This document shows positions 27,009 to 36,671 of a stretch of DNA of 64,000 nucleotides, piece after piece (position 1 is the stretch's first letter; each line of letters opens with the position of its first letter). The notes under the pieces are model-generated. The model was not told where the DNA came from. It did not search any database and worked only from the letters and a program-made list of their open reading frames with translations. Position numbers and translations under genes: made by a program. The DNA is from Rhodobacterales bacterium LSUCC0031 (lineage in GTDB: Bacteria > Pseudomonadota > Alphaproteobacteria > Rhodobacterales > Rhodobacteraceae): positions 124,001-188,000 of the forward strand of contig WVSP01000004.1 of the NCBI GenBank assembly GCA_015689735.1, written 5' to 3'.

Positions 27009-27923
27009 TCACAGCCCCTTGGCCTCGTCGCAGCCGATCATGATGTTAAGGTTCTGCACCGCAGCCCCCGACGCCCCTTTACCAAGGTTGTCGAGCTGCG
27101 CGATCAGCACCGTTGCGCCCGTCTCGGGGTCGCCATCAACCGCGATCTCCAACAGGTTGGTAGCATTCAAACGCTGGGGATCGATCCGCTCGCCCATGGC
27201 GGCGCGATCGACAACCCTGACGAAATGCTGGCCTGCATAATGGGCGGCAAGGGCTGCGCGCGCGGCCTCCGGCCCGCCGGGCGGCAGGTGAAGCGGCACT
27301 TGCACGATCATGCCTTGCGAGAACTGGCCCACTTGCGGCACGAAAATCGGCCGCCGTGTCAGGCCTGCACGCGCCACGATCTCGGGCAGATGCTTGTGCT
27401 TTTGACCGGTCGCATAGACGAACCCGCCCGTCACCGCGCCGTTCTCGAATTCCGCGATCATGGCTTTGCCACCGCCGGAATAACCCGAAAGTGCATTGAT
27501 CGTGATCGGATGGTCGCGCGCGATCAGCCCCGCATCGATCATCGGCCGCAGGAGCGCGATGGCACCCGTCGAATAGCAACCGGGGTTCGAGACGTGCTTG
27601 GCCGCCGCGATCCGTGAACGCGCACCGGCGTCCAGCTCGGCGAAACCGAATTCCCATGCCGGATCGGTCCGATGCGCGGTCGAGGCATCGATCACCCGAC
27701 AGGGCAGGCCCGCCAGATCGGGCGCAATGTCATGTACCGCCGCATCGGGCAGGCACAGGATCGCGAAATCGGCGGCAGCAAAGGCCGCAAGCCGCGCATC
27801 GCGCGATTTTCGCGCATCCTCGGACAGCGAGATCAGCGAGATATCATCACGGCGTGCAAGTCGCGCGCGGATCTGCAACCCGGTCGTGCCAACTTCGCCA
27901 TCGATGAAAACCTTCGCCGTCAT
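27009..27923 (-). CDS. argC: N-acetyl-gamma-glutamyl-phosphate reductase (type 2)
   Basis: A 304-residue NADPH-dependent enzyme of arginine synthesis. The short ArgC type is recognised by MTAKVFIDGEVGTTGLQI, the catalytic cysteine in HVSNPGCYSTGAIALLRP, SGYSGGGKAMI, and the C-terminal LDNLGKGASGAAVQNLNIM. ATG 27923 is used; the frame continues upstream under era but is not conserved. It sits between rnc and era on the opposite strand, breaking a usually contiguous operon. Confidence 0.95.
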   Translation of the reverse strand: MTAKVFIDGEVGTTGLQIRARLARRDDISLISLSEDARKSRDARLAAFAAADFAILCLPDAAVHDIAPDLAGLPCRVIDASTAHRTDPAWEFGFAELDAGARSRIAAAKHVSNPGCYSTGAIALLRPMIDAGLIARDHPITINALSGYSGGGKAMIAEFENGAVTGGFVYATGQKHKHLPEIVARAGLTRRPIFVPQVGQFSQGMIVQVPLHLPPGGPEAARAALAAHYAGQHFVRVVDRAAMGERIDPQRLNATNLLEIAVDGDPETGATVLIAQLDNLGKGASGAAVQNLNIMIGCDEAKGL

Positions 27924-28062
27924 GTTCGGTCCCTTTCGCGTCGCGCAATCGCTTGCGTGCTGCGCGCATACAGCCAAAGGCCGGCCGCACGCAACGGTGG
28001 ACTGTGGCAAATGCAGCCATGATGCGCTAGGACAGCGGATCAGACATCCAAGGACAACGCCC

Positions 28063-28968
28063 ATGACCACCCGCGCCGGTTTCACAGCCCTGATCGGAGA
28101 GCCCAATGCGGGCAAATCCACGCTGCTCAACCGCATGGTGGGGGCCAAGGTCTCGATCGTCACCCACAAGGTGCAGACAACGCGCGCGCGCATCCGGGGC
28201 GTCGCGATGGCGGGCGAAAGCCAGATCGTCTTTGTCGATACGCCCGGCCTGTTCCAACCCCGCCGCAGGCTTGACCGCGCGATGGTCGCCGCCGCTTGGG
28301 GCGGGGCCGCCGATGCCGATATCGTGGTGCTGTTGATCGAGGCGCATCGCGGCAAGACCGCGGGTGTCGAGACGATCCTGAGCGCACTCAGCGAACGGGC
28401 CAAAGGCCGCCGTGTGGCGCTTGCCATCAACAAGATCGACCGGGTCGAGGCGCCGGTTCTGCTCAAGCTGACCGAAGACATGAACGCGGCCTTTACCTTT
28501 GCCGCGACGTTCATGATCTCGGCTGAAAAGGGTTACGGCGTCGAGGATCTGCGCGATTGGCTGGCTGCCCAGATGCCCGAGGGGCCGTGGCTCTACCCTG
28601 AGGACCAGATTGCCGATCTGCCGATGCGGATGATCGCAGCTGAAATGACTCGCGAAAAGCTGACCCTGCGCCTGCACGAGGAATTGCCCTATCAACTGAC
28701 CGTCGAGACAGAGCGTTGGGAAGAGCGCCAAGATGGCTCGGCGCGGATCGACCAGATCGTCTATGTCGCCCGCGACGGCCACAAGGGGATTTTGCTGGGC
28801 AAGGGTGGCGAGACGATCAAAGCCGTCTCCAAGGCCGCGCGCGAGGAATTGGAAGATTTCATGGGCCGCCGGGTGCATTTGTTCTTGCAGGTCAAGGTGC
28901 GGCCCAACTGGCTCGACGAGGCCGAGCGCTATTCCGAGATGGGCCTCGATTTTCGCGACGGGAACTAG
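28063..28968 (+). CDS. era: GTPase Era
   Basis: A 301-residue GTPase that binds 16S rRNA 3' end and helps 30S maturation. G1 is GEPNAGKST, switch region TTRARIRG, G3 DTPGL, G4 NKID, and G5 ISAEKG. The C-terminal KH domain shows VARDGHKGILLGKGGETIKAVSKAAREEL. ATG 28063 has AAGGA upstream. Its own promoter must lie in the argC-era gap (139 nt) because argC is divergent. Confidence 0.96.
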   Translation: MTTRAGFTALIGEPNAGKSTLLNRMVGAKVSIVTHKVQTTRARIRGVAMAGESQIVFVDTPGLFQPRRRLDRAMVAAAWGGAADADIVVLLIEAHRGKTAGVETILSALSERAKGRRVALAINKIDRVEAPVLLKLTEDMNAAFTFAATFMISAEKGYGVEDLRDWLAAQMPEGPWLYPEDQIADLPMRMIAAEMTREKLTLRLHEELPYQLTVETERWEERQDGSARIDQIVYVARDGHKGILLGKGGETIKAVSKAAREELEDFMGRRVHLFLQVKVRPNWLDEAERYSEMGLDFRDGN

Positions 28969-28974
28969 GCGGCC

Positions 28975-29304
28975 ATGGCCCGACTGACGGCCGCGTTTTG
29001 GGTGCAGGCCTATCTTGCCCGGCTGCGGCTGGCCGATATCCCCGCCTTTGTCGTTGCGCGCGGCGATGCCACGGCGGGGGCCGTGCTGATCAAATGCAAC
29101 ACGCTCGATGGGCAGGCCACGGCCTTTCAACGCCGCACCGATCCCTTGAGCGGTGAAAGCCGCTGGATGTCGCTTGCCGAAGGTCCAGAGACCGAGGTGG
29201 ATGGCGCGATTGCACGTCAACGCGGCTTTGACCCCGATCTTTGGGTGATCGAGGTCGAGGATCGCGCAGGCCGCCATTTGCTTGCCGAGGACGGTTTGGC
29301 CTAA
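28975..29304 (+). CDS. DUF1491 protein
   Basis: A 109-residue protein typical of the alphaproteobacterial DUF1491 family. Its pattern includes FWVQAYLARLRLADIPAFVV, GAVLIKCNTLDG, and the C-terminal GFDPDLWVIEVEDRAGRHLL. Function is unknown. Its position between era and recO, 6 nt after era, is characteristic. Confidence 0.85.
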   Translation: MARLTAAFWVQAYLARLRLADIPAFVVARGDATAGAVLIKCNTLDGQATAFQRRTDPLSGESRWMSLAEGPETEVDGAIARQRGFDPDLWVIEVEDRAGRHLLAEDGLA

Positions 29305-29326
29305 AGGGGCCTCGACGCCGCCCTAC

Positions 29327-29944
29327 TCACCGATCGGCAAACCGCCCGATCAAGATCATCACGATGCCGCCCAACAAGAACAACACGAACAGTCCCGCGA
29401 GATTGGTTGCCACCACGGCTGGCGTCACGCGGGCAAGATCGACGAACGGATAGGGATAAACCCCATCCGCAGCGCCGCGCCCCAAGGCATAAGCTGCATA
29501 AATGGCAGGCCAGAGCACAAAAACCGGTAGATCGCCATAATCAAGCCGTTGCTTGGGCGCGTAAAACAACCACCACAGCGCAAGTGCAGCGGGCGTTACG
29601 CTATGCAAACCGTGATCGGCCCACCAGCCCAGACCCGTGAAGGTCACAAGATCGGCCAGCGCCAAATGGTAGATCAACCCCGCCATCACTGATGACAAGC
29701 TCAGGGCCGCCAGCCATGGCGGGGCAAAACCGGCCCGCACGGGGCGCGACATCAGCGCGAATGTCACCCCCACAAGCAGATTGGTGAGAATGGTGAAATA
29801 GCGCGCCATATCCCACGCCGTTGCTGTCACAGGCAGATCACCGCGCGCATGCAAGTGCAGGAATTGCGCGCAAAGCGAGATCAGCGCCAAAAGGGCGATC
29901 AGCAATGCCATGCGACGGGCCGAACGGGACAACACCATATACAT
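29327..29944 (-). CDS. Pr6Pr-family integral membrane protein
   Basis: A 205-residue protein with about six membrane helices. The sequence YFTILTNLLVGVTFALMSRP, GWWADHGLHSVTPAALALWWLFYAPK and YPYPFVDLARVTPAVVATNL fits the Pr6Pr (FAR-17a/AIG1-like) family, whose bacterial members have no known function. The histidine and WW motifs in the centre are conserved in the family. A TTG start at 29980 is possible, but ATG 29944 or 29938 is more natural. Confidence 0.75.
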   Translation of the reverse strand: MYMVLSRSARRMALLIALLALISLCAQFLHLHARGDLPVTATAWDMARYFTILTNLLVGVTFALMSRPVRAGFAPPWLAALSLSSVMAGLIYHLALADLVTFTGLGWWADHGLHSVTPAALALWWLFYAPKQRLDYGDLPVFVLWPAIYAAYALGRGAADGVYPYPFVDLARVTPAVVATNLAGLFVLFLLGGIVMILIGRFADR

Positions 29945-30009
29945 GAGCCAAAACTTGCCATGCGCCTGTGCGATGGACAAGCCGGGGCTGCAAGGCTTAA
30001 CTCCGCGCC

Positions 30010-30750
30010 ATGGAATGGCGGGCGCAGGGGATCGTGCTTAACATGCGTCGGCATGGTGAACATGCCGCGATCCTTGATCTTTTCACCGCTGAACATGGCC
30101 GCCACATGGGCGTCGTGCGCGGTGGTGCCTCGCGCAAGATGGCCCACTTGCTGCAACCGGGCGCGCAGCTTGACGCGACATGGCGCGCGCGGCTCGATCA
30201 GCATATCGGCAGCTATACCATCGATCCGATCAAGGGCCGCGCCGCCGAGGCGATGGGCGACCGCTTGGCGCTTTCAGGGCTTACGGCGGTTTGCGCGCTG
30301 TTGTCATTCGCGCTGCCCGAACGCCATGCCTACCCCGCGCTTTATGCCCGCAGCTTGGCCTTGCTCGACGGGCTCGGCGCCGACCGCTGGCCCGAAGCCT
30401 ACCTGGGCTGGGAGCAGGCGCTTTTAGAGGAAACGGGCTTTGGCCTTGATCTCTCGGCTTGCGCGGTCACGGGGGTGACGCAAGGGCTTGCCTATGTCTC
30501 GCCGCGCACGGGGCGCGCGGTCTCGGTCGCGGGGGCGGGTGACTGGGCGGATCGACTCTTGCCGCTGCCCGGTGTGATGCGCGGTGTGCCGGGAAACGAC
30601 CCGCAGGAAGTGGTACTGGGCCTTCAGACCACAGGGCATTTCCTGTCAGCGCATTTGGCCCACGCCTTGGGCAACAGGCCCCTTCCGGCCGCGCGCCAGC
30701 GTCTGATCGACCTGATCGCCATCCGCGCGGCTCAACCCAAGAGCGGATAG
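30010..30750 (+). CDS. recO: DNA repair protein RecO
   Basis: A 246-residue RecFOR-pathway protein that loads RecA and anneals SSB-coated DNA. The N-terminal OB fold starts [30 protein letters not shown], with [16 protein letters not shown] following. The helical C-terminal domain includes [10 protein letters not shown]. It lacks the four-Cys zinc site, as in many alphaproteobacteria. Its 3' end overlaps the convergent thpR gene by 19 nt. Confidence 0.92.
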   Translation: MEWRAQGIVLNMRRHGEHAAILDLFTAEHGRHMGVVRGGASRKMAHLLQPGAQLDATWRARLDQHIGSYTIDPIKGRAAEAMGDRLALSGLTAVCALLSFALPERHAYPALYARSLALLDGLGADRWPEAYLGWEQALLEETGFGLDLSACAVTGVTQGLAYVSPRTGRAVSVAGAGDWADRLLPLPGVMRGVPGNDPQEVVLGLQTTGHFLSAHLAHALGNRPLPAARQRLIDLIAIRAAQPKSG

Positions 30751-31271
30751 CTTGCCAAGGGATCATGGATCGCCCCGCGCGGCCCAAGGGTCGAGCGGTA
30801 TAGTGTTATCGCCCGCGCGACAAACTCCGGCATATCGGACCGCGCACCGAGGCTGGCCGCCAACCGGTCGCGGGCCGCACCATCGGGGCGGCGGTTCGTG
30901 CGGGTCAGGGTGACATGGGGCCGAAAACGGCGGCGCGGCAGGTCGAGCCCTGCCTGACGGCAAAGGCTGGCGATCCGATCATGAAGCGCCTGCAAGGCCG
31001 CGCTGCGCGCGACGGCGGCGAAGATCAAGCCGTGCTGGCCTTCGGTGAAACTGTCGATGCCGGTAAAGCGGATGTCTAAGGCAGCCGCCCGCAGCCCGCC
31101 CATCAGATCATCCAGATCGGCAAGAGCGGCCTCGGGTGCATCCGCGAAAAAGGCAAGCGTCAGGTGCAGATTGTCCTCAGCCACCGGGCGTCCGAAAGGC
31201 AGGCCGGCTTGCACCCTTGCCAGGGCGTCCGCGATGTCATGGGGCATGTCGATAGCAAGAAAGGCGCGCAT
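30732..31271 (-). CDS. thpR: RNA 2',3'-cyclic phosphodiesterase (2H family)
   Basis: A 179-residue 2H phosphoesterase. The two HxTx motifs are NLHLTLAFF and RPHVTLTRT, spaced as in the LigT/ThpR family, which hydrolyses 2',3'-cyclic phosphates. It starts [17 protein letters not shown]. It is convergent with recO and overlaps its last codons. Confidence 0.9.
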   Translation of the reverse strand: MRAFLAIDMPHDIADALARVQAGLPFGRPVAEDNLHLTLAFFADAPEAALADLDDLMGGLRAAALDIRFTGIDSFTEGQHGLIFAAVARSAALQALHDRIASLCRQAGLDLPRRRFRPHVTLTRTNRRPDGAARDRLAASLGARSDMPEFVARAITLYRSTLGPRGAIHDPLASYPLLG

Positions 31272-31348
31272 GCCTTTAATTAACGCGCCTTTGTCTCGCG
31301 GCCTAGCCCAAGGGGCGCCGCATGATCACCTACGCCTGACCCCCGGCA

Positions 31349-33034
31349 TCACCCCAAAAGGCGCCGCGCGATGACTTGCGCCTGAATCTCGGCAGCCCCT
31401 TCGAAAATATTGAGGATGCGCGCATCGCACAGAATACGGCTGATCTTGTATTCCAACGCAAAACCGTTGCCGCCATGGATTTGCAGCGCGTTATCCGCAC
31501 AAGCCCATGCCACCCGCGCGCCCAAAAGCTTTGCCATCCCCGCCTCGAGGTCGCAGCGGCGGTCATGGTCTTTCTGCCATGCACTGAAATAGGTCAATTG
31601 GCGTGCGATCATGATTTCTACCGCCATCATCGCAAGCTTGCTGGCCACGCGCGGGAATTCGATCAGCGATTTGCCGAACTGCTTGCGATCCTCGGCATAT
31701 TGCATCCCCTCATCCAGCGCCGCTTGTGCCACGCCGATGGCGCGCGCGGCTGTCTGGATACGGGCGCTCTCGAAGGTCTGCATCAGCTGCTTGAAGCCCT
31801 GCCCCTCTTCGCTGCCCAGAAGGTTCTCGCCCTTCACTTTGAAATCGTCGAAGTTGACGGTGTATTCCTTCATGCCGCGATAGCCCAACACCTCGATCTC
31901 GCCGCCCGAAATGCCCGCATCGGGAAAGGGGTTGGCGTCATCGCCGGGTGTTTTCTCGGCAAGGAACATCGACAGGCCGCGATAGTCGGTCGTGTCGGGG
32001 ATGGTGCGGGCCAGAACCGTCATCACATGGGTGCGCGCGGCATGCGTGATCCATGTCTTGTTGCCCTTGATGATCCAATCACCGTTCGCATCCTTGACCG
32101 CGCGGGTGCGCAAGGCCCCAAGGTCAGAGCCCGTATTGGGTTCGGTAAACACGGCCGTGGGCAGGATTTCCCCGCTCGCAAGGCCCGGCAGCCATTTTTC
32201 CTTCTGCGCCTCTGTCCCGCCGGCAAGGATCAATTCCGCCGCGATCTCGGACCGGGTGCCAAGCGAGCCCACCCCGATATAGCCGCGGCTAAGCTCTTCG
32301 GAAACGACGCACATCGACGCCTTGGAGAGGCCGAAGCCGCCGAACTCCTCGGGGATGGTCAGGCCGAAAACACCCATCTCGGCCAGTTCTTCGATCACCC
32401 CCATCGGGATCAATTCATCCTTCAGATGCCATTCATGCGCATTGGGGATGACCCGGTCCAGGGTGTAGCGGCGGAATTGCTCGCGGATCATCTCCAACTC
32501 GTCATCGAGGCCGGAATTGCCTACCGTGATCTCGGCCCGGCGCTCCTGCATCAGGGCGACAAGGCGCAGCCGCGCGGCCTGTGTGTTGCCTTCTTGGCGC
32601 AGCATCCCAATGTCAGGTGCCGCAAGGCCGCGCAAATCCTCGGGCAGCAGGCCCAAATCCTGCGGGCGAAGGATCTCGGACTGGTTCATCAAGATGCCGC
32701 CCGCGATCTGGGACAGGTATTCGCCAAAGGCAATCTGGTGGATCAACTGTTCCACCTCGCCGAACTTGCCCTGTTCGGTCAGCCGCATCGCCCAAGCCTG
32801 CATCTGGCGCAGCGATTCGACATAGGTGGCGAGCCAAGCCAGCCCATGTGCGGCGGTCTGGTTCTCTTCGATCGCCGGGCCGGAAATCCGGCCATCGACC
32901 GTAACCATGGCCGCCACGCGCAACCGCGCCTGTTCCAACAACGCCTCTACAGGGACGAGGGCTGCGGCACCAAGTGACAAAAGCCCATCAAGGATCACGT
33001 CATTCGCGGCGATCGGCTGTGCATCACGGGGCAT
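31349..33034 (-). CDS. mcd: (2S)-methylsuccinyl-CoA dehydrogenase
   Basis: A 561-residue FAD enzyme that oxidises methylsuccinyl-CoA to mesaconyl-CoA in the ethylmalonyl-CoA pathway. The C-terminal 400 residues are a canonical acyl-CoA dehydrogenase (FTEPNTGSDLGALRTRA, TWITHAART, QFGKSLIEFPRVA, QIHGGNGFALEYKISRILCDARILNIFEGAAEIQ). The diagnostic part is an extra helical N-terminal domain of about 165 residues, seen in Mcd and not in short-chain acyl-CoA dehydrogenases. AAGGAGA precedes ATG 33034. EtfAB at 43-45 kb is the expected electron acceptor. Confidence 0.88.
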   Translation of the reverse strand: MPRDAQPIAANDVILDGLLSLGAAALVPVEALLEQARLRVAAMVTVDGRISGPAIEENQTAAHGLAWLATYVESLRQMQAWAMRLTEQGKFGEVEQLIHQIAFGEYLSQIAGGILMNQSEILRPQDLGLLPEDLRGLAAPDIGMLRQEGNTQAARLRLVALMQERRAEITVGNSGLDDELEMIREQFRRYTLDRVIPNAHEWHLKDELIPMGVIEELAEMGVFGLTIPEEFGGFGLSKASMCVVSEELSRGYIGVGSLGTRSEIAAELILAGGTEAQKEKWLPGLASGEILPTAVFTEPNTGSDLGALRTRAVKDANGDWIIKGNKTWITHAARTHVMTVLARTIPDTTDYRGLSMFLAEKTPGDDANPFPDAGISGGEIEVLGYRGMKEYTVNFDDFKVKGENLLGSEEGQGFKQLMQTFESARIQTAARAIGVAQAALDEGMQYAEDRKQFGKSLIEFPRVASKLAMMAVEIMIARQLTYFSAWQKDHDRRCDLEAGMAKLLGARVAWACADNALQIHGGNGFALEYKISRILCDARILNIFEGAAEIQAQVIARRLLG

Positions 33035-33214
33035 GATCGGTCTCCTTCGTTGGGGCAGAGGGATTTGTCATCCGTCGCACCGGCATAATGTGTTTGCAGG
33101 TGCAGCGCAACAAAAATACCGTAATTTCCATATGAACGAATGAAAATGTCGCGCATCTTTTTGCGGTGCAGCGCGCCCGACTGCGCGTTAGAACTGCGCC
33201 GCAAGGGGATTACC

Positions 33215-33988
33215 ATGCTGCAAGAAAGTTTTGATCTCATGCCCCTTTGGGCGTTTGTCGCGGCCTGCGGGGTCACGATGGTCGCGGGCTTTGTCAAAGG
33301 CGCCGTTGGCTTTGCCATGCCACTGGTGATGATCTCTGGCCTGTCGCTGTTTCTTGACCCCTTGATTGCGGTGGCCGGGATCGTCTTTCCGATCGTGATG
33401 TCCAACCTGTTGCAGGTCTTGCGCTTTCCACTGTCGCAAGCGCGCGCCGTCCTGCGCGAGTTTTGGCGCTATATCCTCATTGTCTGCGTGATGATCGTGC
33501 TGGTCGCACAATTCGTGACCGCCATCCCGACGCAGACATTCTACCTCGTTTTAGGTGTGCCGGTGGTAATCTTGTCGCTGATCCAGCTCAGCGGTGTGCG
33601 CTTTCAGATCGCGCCGCGCTGGCAACACCCCTCGGAATGGGGCGTGGGGTTTTTGTCGGGGGCGATCGGTGGTCTGACTGGCACATGGGGGCCACCCACG
33701 GTGCTGTACTTGATCGCGCTCAACATGCCCAAGGCCAAGCAATTACTGGTGCAAGGCGTGGTTTATGGCCTTGGCTCGGTCAGCTTGCTGGTCGGGCATC
33801 TGCAATCAGGGGTCTTGAACGCCGTAACAATCCCGTGGTCCGCGGCCCTGTTGATCCCGGCTTTCCTCGGCATGCAGATCGGATTCTGGATGTCGGACCG
33901 GCTGAACCCCGAGATGTTCCGCCGTGTCACCCTGATCGTGCTGATCGTGGCCGGTGCCAATCTGGTGCGGCGCGGCCTGCTTGGCTGA
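33215..33988 (+). CDS. TSUP family (TauE/SafE) membrane transporter
   Basis: A 257-residue protein with about seven to eight membrane helices. The two repeated TSUP motifs are MVAGFVKGAVGFAMPLVMISG in the N half and FLSGAIGGLTGTWGPPTVLYL in the C half. The family exports sulfite, sulfoacetate or related organic anions; the substrate here is unknown. ATG 33215 has AAGGGG upstream. The pckA terminator hairpin follows. Confidence 0.85.
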   Translation: MLQESFDLMPLWAFVAACGVTMVAGFVKGAVGFAMPLVMISGLSLFLDPLIAVAGIVFPIVMSNLLQVLRFPLSQARAVLREFWRYILIVCVMIVLVAQFVTAIPTQTFYLVLGVPVVILSLIQLSGVRFQIAPRWQHPSEWGVGFLSGAIGGLTGTWGPPTVLYLIALNMPKAKQLLVQGVVYGLGSVSLLVGHLQSGVLNAVTIPWSAALLIPAFLGMQIGFWMSDRLNPEMFRRVTLIVLIVAGANLVRRGLLG

Positions 33989-34004
33989 GCGGTAGACACA
34001 GAAA

Positions 34005-34034
34005 CGCCGGGCTTCGCACGTGAAAAGCCCGGCG
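34005..34034. terminator. 10-bp hairpin between TSUP gene and pckA
   Basis: CGCCGGGCTT (34005-34014), 10-nt loop, AAGCCCGGCG (34025-34034). It lies between two convergent genes, 17 nt after the TSUP stop and 8 nt past the pckA stop. On the minus strand it ends in TTTC, so it best serves pckA; it may work in both directions. Confidence 0.75.
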
Positions 34035-34042
34035 CCTTTGGT

Positions 34043-35641
34043 TCAGGAAATGGCCGCAGCTTTCACATCATCGTCGATGTAAGGCACATATTGCGCGAAG
34101 TTATCGGCGAACATCTGCACCAGCTTTTGCGCCTGTGCATCATAGGCCGCGCCATCGGCCCAAGTGCTGCGCGGATCGAGCAGCCCCGCATCCACACCAT
34201 CGCAGGCCATCGGCACATCGAAACCGAAATTGGGATCACGGCGGAACTCGCCCTTGGCGAGTGACCCGTTCAAGGCAGCGGTCAAAAGCGCACGGGTGGC
34301 GCGGATCGGCATGCGGCTGCCCGTGCCATAGGCCCCACCCGTCCAGCCGGTGTTCACCAGCCAGCAGGTCGCGCCGAACTGGTTGATCTTGTCCTGCAAC
34401 AGCTTGCCATAGACCTCGGGGCGGCGCGGCATGAAGGGCGCGCCGAAACAGGTTGAGAATGTGGGTTCCGGCTCGGTCACGCCGCGTTCGGTCCCCGCCA
34501 CCTTGGAGGTGAAGCCCGACAGGAAGTGATACATCGCCTGAGCGGGTGTCAGCCGCGCGATGGGGGGCAACACACCGAAGGCGTCGCAAGTCAGCATCAC
34601 GATATTCTTCGGGTGTCCAGCCAGACCCGTGCCCGAGGCATTCTCGATCTGCTCGAGCGGATAGGCACAACGGGTGTTGGCCGTCAGGCTCGCATCGTCG
34701 AAATCCAGAACCAACGTGTCGGGATCATAGACCATGTTCTCGATCACGGTGCCGAAAGTCCGCGTGGTCGCGTAGATCTGCGGCTCCGCCTCCTCGCGGA
34801 GATTGATCGTCTTGGCGTAGCAGCCACCCTCGAAATTGAAGATGCCGGTATCGGACCAGCCATGCTCATCATCGCCGATCAGCGTACGGCCCGGATCGGC
34901 CGACAGCGTCGTCTTGCCGGTGCCGGATAGACCAAAGAACACGGCCGCATCGGCCGGGTTGCCCGTCGCGTGGTTGGCCGAGCAATGCATCGGCATCACG
35001 CCCTTGCCGGGCAGGATGTAGTTCAAGAGCGTAAAGACCGATTTCTTGTTCTCGCCTGCATATTCGGTGTTGGCGATCAAAATCAGCTTCTTGTCGAAGT
35101 TCAGCGCGATCACCGTATCGCTGCGGCAGCCATGGCGCGCGGGATCGGCCTTGAAGCTGGGGCAATTGATGATCGTGTATTCCGGCACGAATGTCGCCAA
35201 CTCTTCGGCGGCGGGGCGGCGTAGCAGGTGGCGGATGAACAGATTGTGCCAAGCCAGTTCCGACACCACCCGCACATCGAGGCGATGCGCCGGATCGGCA
35301 CCACCATAAAGATCCTGCACAAAGTAATCGCGCCCCTGCATATGGGCCAGCATATCGGCATGCAGCACATCGAACGCATCAGGCGTCATCGGCTTGTTGT
35401 TGTCCCACCAGATGTGATCTTCGACCGAAGGGGTGCGCACGACGAACTTGTCCTTGGGCGAACGGCCGGTGAACTTGCCGGTCGAGACCAGCAGCGTGCC
35501 ACCCAGGCCAAGACGCCCTTCGCCGCGCGCGATCGCCACTTCGATCAGCGCCGGTTCCAAAAGGTTGTAATGCACCGTGCCGAGGCCCGTCATGCCTTGT
35601 GCGTCCAAAGTGTGTGACGGGTTAACGCGAGGGGTGGTCAT
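34043..35641 (-). CDS. pckA: phosphoenolpyruvate carboxykinase (ATP)
   Basis: A 532-residue gluconeogenic enzyme converting oxaloacetate and ATP to PEP and CO2. The ATP type is shown by [18 protein letters not shown] and by DDEHGWSD with the metal Asp. [12 protein letters not shown] is also typical. ATG 35641 has AGGAG about 9 nt upstream; an in-frame start 13 codons earlier is unlikely. It is divergent from chvI across 319 nt, an arrangement shared with many alphaproteobacteria, and in rhizobia pckA is a known ChvI-linked gene. Confidence 0.96.
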   Translation of the reverse strand: MTTPRVNPSHTLDAQGMTGLGTVHYNLLEPALIEVAIARGEGRLGLGGTLLVSTGKFTGRSPKDKFVVRTPSVEDHIWWDNNKPMTPDAFDVLHADMLAHMQGRDYFVQDLYGGADPAHRLDVRVVSELAWHNLFIRHLLRRPAAEELATFVPEYTIINCPSFKADPARHGCRSDTVIALNFDKKLILIANTEYAGENKKSVFTLLNYILPGKGVMPMHCSANHATGNPADAAVFFGLSGTGKTTLSADPGRTLIGDDEHGWSDTGIFNFEGGCYAKTINLREEAEPQIYATTRTFGTVIENMVYDPDTLVLDFDDASLTANTRCAYPLEQIENASGTGLAGHPKNIVMLTCDAFGVLPPIARLTPAQAMYHFLSGFTSKVAGTERGVTEPEPTFSTCFGAPFMPRRPEVYGKLLQDKINQFGATCWLVNTGWTGGAYGTGSRMPIRATRALLTAALNGSLAKGEFRRDPNFGFDVPMACDGVDAGLLDPRSTWADGAAYDAQAQKLVQMFADNFAQYVPYIDDDVKAAAIS

Positions 35642-35960
35642 CTGTTGTTGCTCCTGCATCGCTCGGGAACCAACGGGCAAGCCCGCGTCTTTCGGCCCTA
35701 TAACATGACGGTTTTATGGCTGAACAGGTCGCTGTCACTCAGTTAGCGCAACCAGCCCGACATTTTCTTTCGCGCCGCGCCTGCCCATGAACCATGATAC
35801 GCCCTAATGGCTGTGGCAGTTTCATCACTCATTAACGCTCTAAAGATTAATTCGAAGGTGGCGCGCCATCTGATTCGGCGAATTATGATTGATTCTGTGG
35901 CTCCAAATCGGGACAATGAGGAAAAAACAAGGCAGTTGAGTAGTAACAAGGATCACGAGT
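35642..35960. promoter_or_regulatory. 319-nt divergent promoter region pckA / chvI
   Basis: This is the only gene-free stretch over 300 nt in the window. It is AT-richer than its surroundings between about 35820 and 35935 (attaacgctctaaagattaa, aattatgattgatt). It must hold promoters for both pckA and chvI. The chvI ribosome site AAGGA is at 35948-35952. I see no clear operator dyad and no riboswitch, and a short minus-strand frame inside it has no coding look. Confidence 0.6.
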
Positions 35961-36662
35961 ATGCCGAGGATCGCACTTGTCGATGATGACAGGAATATCC
36001 TGACGTCTGTATCGATGACCCTCGAGGCCGAAGGCTTCGATGTCGAAACCTACAATGACGGACAATCCGCTTTAGACGCCTTTAATCGTCGCCTGCCCGA
36101 TCTGGGTGTCTTCGACATCAAGATGCCGCGCATGGACGGCATGGACCTGTTGCAGCGCTTGCGCCAGAAAAGCCGGATGCCGGTCATCTTCCTGACCTCG
36201 AAGGATGACGAAATCGACGAGTTGATGGGCCTGCGTATGGGGGCTGACGACTATGTCAAGAAACCCTTCTCCCAACGCCTGCTGGTCGAACGTATCCGCT
36301 CGATCCTGCGCCGCCAGGATGCAATTGCATCCGATGCCGCCGGTGTGCCGGAGGAAAGCACAGTGATGGTGCGTGGCCAGTTGACGATGGACCCGCTGCG
36401 CCATGCTGTGAACTGGAAAGGCATGGATGTATCACTTACGGTGACGGAGTTCTTGCTGTTGCAAGCGCTCGCGCAGCGCCCCGGCTTTGTCAAAAGCCGC
36501 GATCAGTTGATGGATGTGGCCTATGACGAACAGGTCTATGTCGATGATCGGACGATCGACAGCCACATCAAGCGCCTGCGCAAAAAGATGCGCAGCGTCG
36601 ATGACGACTTCTCAGCTATCGAGACGCTTTACGGCATCGGCTACCGCTATAACGAAGAATAG
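35961..36662 (+). CDS. chvI: response regulator ChvI
   Basis: A 233-residue OmpR-family regulator. Receiver domain: acidic pocket ALVDDD, phospho-acceptor Asp52 in [12 protein letters not shown] switch in FLTSKDD, and KKPF. The C-terminal winged helix ends [15 protein letters not shown]...GIGYRYNEE. ChvI responds to acid pH, envelope stress or PTS signals in rhizobia and controls carbon and envelope genes. It is followed after 9 nt by its kinase gene. Confidence 0.93.
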   Translation: MPRIALVDDDRNILTSVSMTLEAEGFDVETYNDGQSALDAFNRRLPDLGVFDIKMPRMDGMDLLQRLRQKSRMPVIFLTSKDDEIDELMGLRMGADDYVKKPFSQRLLVERIRSILRRQDAIASDAAGVPEESTVMVRGQLTMDPLRHAVNWKGMDVSLTVTEFLLLQALAQRPGFVKSRDQLMDVAYDEQVYVDDRTIDSHIKRLRKKMRSVDDDFSAIETLYGIGYRYNEE

Positions 36663-36671
36663 GCGCATCCC

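Noticed and set aside
31376-32977. 533-residue open frame antisense to mcd
   Set aside because: Shadow of a well-supported enzyme; no domain is recognisable.
35743-35949. 68-residue minus-strand frame in the pckA-chvI gap
   Set aside because: No ribosome site, odd composition, and it lies in a promoter region.
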